DNA from: Spyradocola sp050942925
Lineage (GTDB): Bacteria; Bacillota; Clostridia; Christensenellales; UBA1750
Direction: 5' to 3'
Assembly: GCA_050942925.1 (NCBI GenBank)
Contig: JBMNOF010000007.1
Location: 1-55,082 of the forward strand
Length of the DNA: 55,082 bases
Part shown: piece by piece, positions 49,702-55,082 of the stretch
Numbering within the stretch: the stretch's first letter is position 1
How the letters are laid out: each line of letters opens with the position of its first letter
Position numbers and translations under genes: made by a program
The notes under the pieces: model-generated
Seen by the model: the letters and a program-made list of their open reading frames with translations, nothing else
Database searches by the model: none
Told to the model about the DNA's origin: nothing

Positions 49702-51108
49702 TTAGATTCTGGACGCGATCTCCCGCGCGACGACAACGCCGGTAACCGAGGCCTGCATCAGGCCGCGGGTGATGCCCGCGCCGTCGCCGATGGCAAAGAA
49801 GTTGTGGACCTTGGTCTCGAACTTCTCGTCCACGGTGACCTTGGAGGAATAGAACTTGACCTCCACGCCGTAGAGCAGCGTGTTCTTGCTGTAGAGCCCG
49901 GGCGCCAGGTTGTCAAAGGCGCGCATGGCCTCGATGATGCTGGTCAGGTGCCGGTGCGGAAGGACAAAGGAGAGGTCGCCCGGCACAGCGGTATGGAGGG
50001 TCGGGATGGTGGTGGACTTCTTCAGGCGCGAGGCATCCGTGCGGCGGCCCTTGAGCAGGTCGCCCAGGCGCTGCACCATGATGCCGCCGCCGGTGAGCAT
50101 GTTGCCCAGCTGCGCGATGTACTTGCCGTACTCAGTGGGCTGGTCAAAGGGCTCGGTGAACTTGGTGGAGACGAGCATGGCAAAGTTCGTGTTCTCCGTG
50201 TGGCGGGAATCGTCCGCGTAGGAGTGGCCGTTGACCACGGCGATGTGGCCGTCGTAGTGCTCCTCGGAAACCAGGCCGCCGGGGTTCATGCAGAACGTGC
50301 GAACCTTGTTCTCAAACGTGTCGGAGTAGTAGACGAGCTTGGCCTCGTACAGGTGCTTGGTCAGGTGGTCCATGACGGCGTTGGGGACTTCCACGCGCAC
50401 GCCGATGTCCACTTCGTTGTTCTGCGTGTGGATGCCCGCCGCATGCGCCACGCGCGTCAGCCACGAGGCGCCCGCGCGGCCCGGCGCGGCCACGACAAAA
50501 CGTGCGCCGATGCGCTCGGTCTTGCCGTCGCGCGTCTTGAGCAGCGCGCCGACGACCTGATCGTCCTCGACCACGATGTCCTCGCAGGTGGTGTACTCCT
50601 GGAAGGTGAAATTCTCGCTCTGGCTGAGCTTGTGGAACATGGCGCGCAGCACCTCAAAGGAATACTCCGTGCCCATGTGCCGAACGGGGCAGGGAATGAG
50701 CTGGATGTTGTACTTGCTGGCCTCGTACTTGAACTCGTCCACCTTGGGATCGTTCAGCCCGTGCACGATGTCCGGCGCACCATAGGCCAGGTATTGTTCG
50801 TCACAGTAGTGAATCAGCTCCCGGACTTCCTGGCGCGGCAGGTAATCGGGCAGATTGCCGCCGACCTCCTCCGAAAGGGAGAGCTTGCCGTCCGAAAACG
50901 CGCCCGCGCCCGCCCATCCCTGCATGATGGCGCAGGGCGTGCAGCCCACGCACTTGCCGGTCCGGCGCGCCGGGCAGTTGCGGCGATCGATGCTGCTGCC
51001 CGCATCCACGATGAGGATGCGCGCATTCGGGGCGCCCTTTTGCAGCTCCAGGGCGGTAAAGATACCCGCCGGCCCCGCTCCCACGACAACGACGTCAAAT
51101 TCGCGCAT
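49702..51108 (-). CDS. FAD-dependent dehydrogenase (COG2509-like)
   Basis: 468-aa flavoprotein. N-terminal FAD motif VVVVGAGPAGIFTALEL (GxGxxG), then the family-specific Cys cluster NCPARRTGKCVGCTPCAIMQG and GAFSDGKLSLS; C-terminal NFFAIGDGAGITRGLMQAS places FAD. The Cys cluster may hold iron-sulfur. Physiological substrate unknown for this widespread anaerobe family. The ATG at 51108 uses GGAGTG that lies inside a 9-codon leader ORF ending 5 nt upstream. Own promoter (TTGCTC, 18 nt, TATAAT). Confidence 0.87.
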   Translation of the reverse strand: MREFDVVVVGAGPAGIFTALELQKGAPNARILIVDAGSSIDRRNCPARRTGKCVGCTPCAIMQGWAGAGAFSDGKLSLSEEVGGNLPDYLPRQEVRELIHYCDEQYLAYGAPDIVHGLNDPKVDEFKYEASKYNIQLIPCPVRHMGTEYSFEVLRAMFHKLSQSENFTFQEYTTCEDIVVEDDQVVGALLKTRDGKTERIGARFVVAAPGRAGASWLTRVAHAAGIHTQNNEVDIGVRVEVPNAVMDHLTKHLYEAKLVYYSDTFENKVRTFCMNPGGLVSEEHYDGHIAVVNGHSYADDSRHTENTNFAMLVSTKFTEPFDQPTEYGKYIAQLGNMLTGGGIMVQRLGDLLKGRRTDASRLKKSTTIPTLHTAVPGDLSFVLPHRHLTSIIEAMRAFDNLAPGLYSKNTLLYGVEVKFYSSKVTVDEKFETKVHNFFAIGDGAGITRGLMQASVTGVVVAREIASRI

Positions 51109-51113
51109 TGGAT

Positions 51114-51143
51114 TCACTCCAAATCCTGATGAAATTGGCTCAT
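51114..51143 (-). CDS. Nine-residue leader ORF before the FAD dehydrogenase
   Basis: ATG at 51143 encodes MSQFHQDLE then TGA, preceded by a good GAGGAGAG site. Its last codons contain the ribosome site of the main gene, whose ATG is 5 nt after the TGA, in another frame. This is a typical layout for translational coupling or a regulatory leader peptide; existence of translation is not proven. Confidence 0.4.
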   Translation of the reverse strand: MSQFHQDLE

Positions 51144-51169
51144 GTGGAACTCTCCTCACAAACCCATTC

Positions 51170-51199
51170 ATTATACCATGAAAACCGACCCGGGAGCAA
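51170..51199 (-). promoter_or_regulatory. Promoter of the FAD dehydrogenase gene
   Basis: Minus strand TTGCTC, 18-nt spacer, perfect TATAAT. Confidence 0.7.
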
Positions 51200-51212
51200 G
51201 GCTTTTTCCAAA

Positions 51213-51267
51213 GAAAAACCGCTGCCAAGGGCGGCTTTTCCAGGAAAAGTCGCCTCCTTGGCAGCGG
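51213..51267 (-). terminator. Terminator after pncB
   Basis: Long stem CCGCTGCCAAGG with an inner AAAAG/CTTTT pairing at 51219-51267, followed on the minus strand by GTTTTTC. Confidence 0.88.
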
Positions 51268-51274
51268 CGCAAGC

Positions 51275-52729
51275 TCACTGCAGCTTGGGCAGGTCGGTCA
51301 CTTCGGTGCGGGCCTGGTTCAGGAGCTTGTGGCGCAGGACGTACAGCTCGTAGGAGAGGTCCACCTTGTAGACATGGGGGTTCAAGCGGCGGCGGTACTG
51401 CTCCCAGAGCGTGGAGATCTCGTTCTTGCAGTAGGCCTGAATCTGCTTGAGGGTCGGGCGCTCGTAGACGCACTTGCCGTCGACAAAGACCGGAACGAGC
51501 AGGTCCCGCAGCGTGTACTCCGTGTAGGTCTGCTGCTTCCAGGTATCCACGGGGTGGAAGATGGTCAGGGGCTTGGAGGGGTCGATCTGCTCGTCCTCCA
51601 GAAGGATGAGGTCCGCCATGGCCATGCCCTCGCGGTTGTAGATGCGCTTTACCTTCTTGATGCCGGGGTTGGTGACCTTGCTGGGGTTTTCCGAGATCTT
51701 GATCTTGGGAACCACCTTGCCGTTCACGATTTCCGCGCTCATCTTGTAGACGCCGCCCAGAGCCGGGCAGCCGTCGGAGGTGATCATGCGCGTGCCCACG
51801 CCCCAGCTGTCGATGCAGGCGCCCTGCTGCTTGAGGTCCCAAATCACGTCCTCATCCAGGTCGCCGGAGGCGCAAATCTTCGCGTTGGGGAAGCCCGCCT
51901 CGTCCAGCATCCGGCGCGCCTGGCGCGAGAGGTAGGCGAGGTCGCCGCTGTCCAGGCGCACGCCCAGGGGCTCGTGGCCCTTTTCGCGCAGCTCATGGAA
52001 GACGCGGATGGCGTTGGGCATGCCGCTGCCCAGCGTGTCGTAGGTGTCCACCAGCAGCAGGCAGGCGTCCGGATACGCGTCCGCATACGCGCGGAAGGCG
52101 GTCAGTTCGTCCGGGAAGGACATGACCCAGCTGTGCGCGTGGGTTCCGGCCACCGGCACGTCGAACATCTTGCCCGCAAGCACGTTGGAGGTCGAGCCGC
52201 AGCCGGCGATCAGCGCCGCGCGCGCGCCGTAGAGGCCCGCGTCCGGTCCCTGCGCGCGACGCAGGCCGAACTCCATGACCAGGTCGCCCTGCGCGGCCTG
52301 GCAGACGCGCGCCGCCTTGGAGGCGATGAGCGTCTGGTGGTTGACGATGTTGAGCATCGCCGTCTCGATCAGCTGCGCCTCAAAGATCGGCGCCTTGACG
52401 CGGATGAGCGGCTCGTAGGGGAAGACCACCGTTCCCTCGGGCACGGCGTAGATCTCGCCCGTGAAGTGGAAATCCCGGATGTAATCGAAAAACCGCTCGT
52501 CAAACAGGTTCAGCGAGCGCAGGTACTGGATGTCATCCGCATCGAAATGGAGGTTTTCGATGTAGTCGATCACCTGCTCGAGCCCCGCGGCCACGGCAAA
52601 GGCCGCGTTCCCGGGGTTCTTGCGGTAAAACAGATCGAAAACCGCAACGCGATCGGTGATGCCGGCCTTGATGTAGCCGTTCATCATCGTCATCTGGTAC
52701 AGGTCCGTGAGCATCGTTAGGTTGCGCAT
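51275..52729 (-). CDS. pncB: Nicotinate phosphoribosyltransferase
   Basis: 484-aa enzyme of the NAD salvage pathway that joins nicotinate and PRPP to nicotinate mononucleotide. TDLYQMTMMNGYI and FDLFYRKNPGNAAFAVAAGLEQ open the protein; GTHAHSWVMSFPDE contains the His that is autophosphorylated in ATP-coupled family members; VRLDSGDLAYLS, ASGDLDED and WGVGTRMITS are further active-site blocks. It begins 30 nt after lgt and is likely co-transcribed. Confidence 0.94.
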   Translation of the reverse strand: MRNLTMLTDLYQMTMMNGYIKAGITDRVAVFDLFYRKNPGNAAFAVAAGLEQVIDYIENLHFDADDIQYLRSLNLFDERFFDYIRDFHFTGEIYAVPEGTVVFPYEPLIRVKAPIFEAQLIETAMLNIVNHQTLIASKAARVCQAAQGDLVMEFGLRRAQGPDAGLYGARAALIAGCGSTSNVLAGKMFDVPVAGTHAHSWVMSFPDELTAFRAYADAYPDACLLLVDTYDTLGSGMPNAIRVFHELREKGHEPLGVRLDSGDLAYLSRQARRMLDEAGFPNAKICASGDLDEDVIWDLKQQGACIDSWGVGTRMITSDGCPALGGVYKMSAEIVNGKVVPKIKISENPSKVTNPGIKKVKRIYNREGMAMADLILLEDEQIDPSKPLTIFHPVDTWKQQTYTEYTLRDLLVPVFVDGKCVYERPTLKQIQAYCKNEISTLWEQYRRRLNPHVYKVDLSYELYVLRHKLLNQARTEVTDLPKLQ

Positions 52730-52759
52730 ATGTTCTCCTTCTCTCCTAAGCCCTGCGGG

Positions 52760-53890
52760 TCAGTGCTCGTCCTCGGCGCCCGCATCTCCGCCGTCTGCCG
52801 CATCGTCTGCCTCAGCTGTATCGCCGCCGTCCGCGCCGTCGCCGGGCTCATCCGACGGCTCCGCGCCTTCCGCGGCCGATTCGTCCTTCGCATCCTCGTC
52901 CGCTTGGAGCGCCGCGTTCACGATGGCAGCGCCCATGACCGCAGCGGCGGCGTCCTCCGCGCCACTGTCCTCCGCCGCGGAATCGTCTTCCGCGGTCTCC
53001 CGGCGATCCTCCGGGATGAGCACGAGTTCGGGGTCCAGGGGCCCGACGGGCTCCTCCACCTTTTCCACGGGCGGGGCGTTCTTGCGGCGCTTGACAAAGC
53101 GCACAAACAGCACGATGGCAAAGGCCACCGCCATGACGATGGACAGCACCTGCGACACGCGCAGCCCGTTGGGGAAGAAGATCAGGCTCCCGATCGGGAT
53201 ACCGCCCTTGAACATCCAGAGGCTGTCGGTCCGCAGGCCTTCCACGTAGGCGCGCTCAATGCCATAGAGCACCCAATACCACAGGAAGAGGTTGCCCACG
53301 GGGGCGTTCTTCGCCTTCCGGCGGTACACCATGAGGAAAATAAAGATGAGGAAGCACGCAACGGACTCATAGAAGAACGTCGCCTGATGCCACTCGCCCA
53401 GGCGCTCGATGTAGACCGCGTAGGGGAAGTACTGCCAAGCGGGGTCCGTCACCAGGCCGCCAAAGGCCTCCTGGTTGAAGAAGTTGCCCCAGCGCCCGAT
53501 CGCCTGCCCCAGAACCAGCCCGGGGGCGACCAGGTCCGCCAGCTTCCAGAACGAGATCTTCTTCCAGCGCGAGAAGATCAGCGTCGCGATGATGCCGCCG
53601 ATGACGGAGCCGTAGATGGCGATGCCGCCCTCCCAGATGTACAGCGCGCGGATGGGGTTCGACGCATACTGATCCCACTCGAAGATGACATAGTACAGTC
53701 GCGCGCAGACGATGGCGATGGGCACCGTCAAGAGCGCATAGTCCAGCATGCAATCGGCGTCCAGTCCCTCTCGCTTGGCCTCGCGGTACACCATGATGAC
53801 CGCCAGAACCACGGAAAGAGAAATCAGGATTCCGTACCAATAGATGTCCCGGCCAAAGATGGTAAACGCGACCGGATCCGGACAAAACAT
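52760..53890 (-). CDS. lgt: Prolipoprotein diacylglyceryl transferase with acidic tail
   Basis: 376-aa membrane enzyme that adds diacylglycerol to the lipobox Cys of prolipoproteins. Seven membrane segments; the Lgt signature is GQAIGRWGNFFNQEAFGG, with YWYGILISL and FYESVACFLIF, GIERAYVEGLRTDSL. Family members are normally 260-290 aa; here residues about 268-376 form an Ala/Glu/Asp-rich, highly acidic tail (EDSGAEDAAAA, GADGGDTAEADDAADGGD). ATG at 53890 follows AGGAGGAA; an upstream frame to 53935 is rejected. Strong promoter at 53956-53984. Confidence 0.93.
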   Translation of the reverse strand: MFCPDPVAFTIFGRDIYWYGILISLSVVLAVIMVYREAKREGLDADCMLDYALLTVPIAIVCARLYYVIFEWDQYASNPIRALYIWEGGIAIYGSVIGGIIATLIFSRWKKISFWKLADLVAPGLVLGQAIGRWGNFFNQEAFGGLVTDPAWQYFPYAVYIERLGEWHQATFFYESVACFLIFIFLMVYRRKAKNAPVGNLFLWYWVLYGIERAYVEGLRTDSLWMFKGGIPIGSLIFFPNGLRVSQVLSIVMAVAFAIVLFVRFVKRRKNAPPVEKVEEPVGPLDPELVLIPEDRRETAEDDSAAEDSGAEDAAAAVMGAAIVNAALQADEDAKDESAAEGAEPSDEPGDGADGGDTAEADDAADGGDAGAEDEH

Positions 53891-53955
53891 GGCTGTTTCC
53901 TCCTGGTTTTGATTTTTCCAAGACTGCCCCAGCAAAGTTGCAGAGGTGTAAACAC

Positions 53956-53984
53956 ATTATAGAGCGCAAATCTTTTCCAGTCAA
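53956..53984 (-). promoter_or_regulatory. Promoter of lgt-pncB
   Basis: Minus strand TTGACT, 17-nt spacer, TATAAT, near consensus. Confidence 0.87.
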
Positions 53985-54048
53985 TGCAAACCCGGATTCG
54001 GAAATAATAAATTCACAAAATTCTGACAATGGTGTGAAGACAGGGCGC

Positions 54049-54096
54049 AAAAAAACCTCCGCCGCCGCAGGGCATCGGCCCTTTGGACGGGGAGGC
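54049..54096 (-). terminator. Terminator after the sporulation lipoprotein gene
   Basis: CCTCC...GGAGG branched stem with an inner GGGC/GCCC hairpin, followed on the minus strand by seven T. Confidence 0.82.
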
Positions 54097-54110
54097 ATTT
54101 CCCCCTCGGG

Positions 54111-54692
54111 TTACGCCGCAGACGATTCCGTGCCCGCGGGCTGGATCTTCTCATACAGTTCGTCGAATTTGGCCTTCTGCTCCTCGGTCATCGCCTTGCC
54201 CTTGACTTCCTGCGCAAGGTTCTTGATCTCGGTGCACAGCGTGGGGTCCGCGGTCACGGCAATCTGGGTTATGCCCGCCTCCTTGGCGGTGATCTTCTCG
54301 CGCACCATTTCCTCGATGCGGTCCGTAAGCGTGCCCTGGTACTGCGCGTCAAAGCTCAGGCCGACAATGGCGCGGTCGCCTTCGGCCACGACGTCGCAAA
54401 GATCGACTTCGCTCAACTTCTCCACCTCGCTAGCCAAGGCGTCCATGTCCAGAACCGCCTGCGGCTGCATGGAGGACTCCGGGCTGGGCGACGCGTCCGA
54501 AGCGCCCGGGGTCATCGTCGCGCTCTCCATGGGAGAGGGACTCGCCGTCGCGCTCTGCGTGGGACTGGGGGTAGTCATCAGCGCCGAGGGCGAGGGCGAA
54601 GGGGATGCGCCGGGGCTGACGCTGCACGAGCAGGCGGTCAGAGCTGCCGTCGCCAGGATGAAAACCAGTGTCAATGCAAGTTTCCTTTTCAA
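54111..54692 (-). CDS. YhcN/YlaJ-type sporulation lipoprotein
   Basis: 193-aa lipoprotein. Signal peptide with lipobox LTAC (Cys about 21), a Ser/Pro/Thr-rich low-complexity linker (about 24-75), then a YhcN/YlaJ domain: LCDVVAEGDRAIVGLSFDAQY, LTDRIEEMVREKITAKEAGI and TQIAVTADPTLCTEIKNLAQ (short blocks). Related proteins sit in the inner spore membrane of bacilli and clostridia. The start is TTG at 54692, chosen because AAGGAGG lies 8 nt upstream and the signal peptide then fits. Confidence 0.82.
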   Translation of the reverse strand: MKRKLALTLVFILATAALTACSCSVSPGASPSPSPSALMTTPSPTQSATASPSPMESATMTPGASDASPSPESSMQPQAVLDMDALASEVEKLSEVDLCDVVAEGDRAIVGLSFDAQYQGTLTDRIEEMVREKITAKEAGITQIAVTADPTLCTEIKNLAQEVKGKAMTEEQKAKFDELYEKIQPAGTESSAA

Positions 54693-54780
54693 GGGTTTCG
54701 CCTCCTTCGGGCCTTATTGTGCGCCATGCGCACCCGTCGCATACCTAAAACGCTGCAAGTTTTTTCTCCTGGGCGCGCCG

Positions 54781-54809
54781 TTGCAAAAAGTCATGACAGC
54801 ATGTATAAT
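54781..54809 (+). promoter_or_regulatory. Promoter of the last gene
   Basis: TTGCAA, 17-nt spacer, TATAAT. The leader has a small GGCGC-TTTT-GCGCC hairpin (54826-54839) just before the GGAGG ribosome site. Confidence 0.82.
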
Positions 54810-54855
54810 AGGATGAGTTACTCGAGGCGCTTTTGCGCCATACGGAGGCGAAGAA

Positions 54856-55082
54856 ATGGACAAACTGAAAAAGAAATTTTGCGGCGTTCTTGCGCTGTTC
54901 CTCCTTGCCCTGCTTCTGCCCCTGACGGGCTGCCAGCAGCAGGAGGTGGATCTGGAAGATCTCCTGCCGCGGGAGAGCGTGCAGCAGGCCGCTGTGAGCT
55001 ACCTGAACATCGGCGTGGGCGAAAACATTCCCCGCCTGGACTATGCCGTCGGCTCCACCGAGTGCGACCAGCTGCTGAGCCT
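54856..55082 (+). CDS. Lipoprotein, cut by the window end
   Basis: First 75 codons of a gene running off the window. It begins MDKLKKKFCGVLALFLLALL and has a lipobox LTGC (Cys about 26), then QQQEVDLEDLL. GGAGG at 54844-54848 precedes the ATG. The mature part (AAVSYLNIGVGENIPRLDYA) is not recognised from what is visible; GerMN-type lipoproteins are one thought but unsupported. Confidence 0.7.
   Translation, partial: MDKLKKKFCGVLALFLLALLLPLTGCQQQEVDLEDLLPRESVQQAAVSYLNIGVGENIPRLDYAVGSTECDQLLS

Overview
The window looks like chromosomal DNA of a high-GC, spore-forming, anaerobic Clostridia-type Bacillota. Signs of this are an oxygen-sensitive radical SAM maturase, a CwlJ/GerQ-like spore germination pair, a YhcN/YlaJ-type sporulation lipoprotein, a FabT-FabK fatty acid operon in streptococcal order, an FMN riboswitch driving RibU, SPxTG-type surface anchors as recognised by Clostridioides sortase, and strong AGGAGG ribosome binding sites. 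No tRNA, rRNA, CRISPR array, transposase or phage gene was seen. Genes are densely packed; most intergenic gaps hold a recognisable sigma-A promoter or a hairpin terminator.

Layout. 1-14.2 kb: mixed single genes (sulfatase-maturase-like radical SAM enzyme, FucO, an ACT-ACT-metallo-beta-lactamase fusion, an NlpC/P60 wall hydrolase with four peptidoglycan-binding repeats, a GH63-like glycosidase, two MATE exporters, GalE, an AraC regulator and a metallo-hydrolase). 14.2-18.7 kb: GH3 beta-glucosidase with a YcxB-like membrane protein, CwlJ-like and GerQ-like spore proteins, and a CPBP membrane protease. 18.7-29.3 kb (minus strand): a complete type II fatty acid operon, fabT-fabH-acpP-fabK-fabD-fabG-fabF-accB-fabZ-accC-accD-accA, ending in a DegV (FakB-like) gene that overlaps accA; a promoter with a FabT-like operator precedes it. 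29.3-32.5 kb (minus): a sugar-phosphate isomerase operon of two cupin-type phosphoglucose isomerases around an N-terminally extended mannose-6-phosphate isomerase. 32.5-34.3 kb: FMN riboswitch-ribU and a metallo-hydrolase. 34.4-37.9 kb: two paralogous sortase-anchored repeat proteins. 38-41.7 kb (minus): two ECF sigma/anti-sigma pairs in tandem (one RsiV-like), then YdcF and a 53-aa Cys/His protein. 41.7-49.5 kb (minus): a seven-gene nucleoside/methylthioadenosine salvage operon (phosphorylase, BMP lipoprotein, double ATPase, two permeases, V4R-domain protein, MtaD-like deaminase). 49.7-55 kb (mostly minus): FAD-dependent dehydrogenase preceded by a tiny leader ORF, PncB, Lgt with a long acidic tail, a sporulation lipoprotein, and the start of a plus-strand lipoprotein cut by the window end.

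Most notable for follow-up are the V4R sensor-like protein inside the nucleoside operon, the DegV gene coupled to accA, the ACT-ACT-MBL fusion with an altered metal motif, the double cupin-PGI/PMI operon, the mosaic base composition of the second surface protein, and a 100-nt nested palindrome at 11181-11280. All functions are read from sequence patterns and family knowledge; no database search was run.
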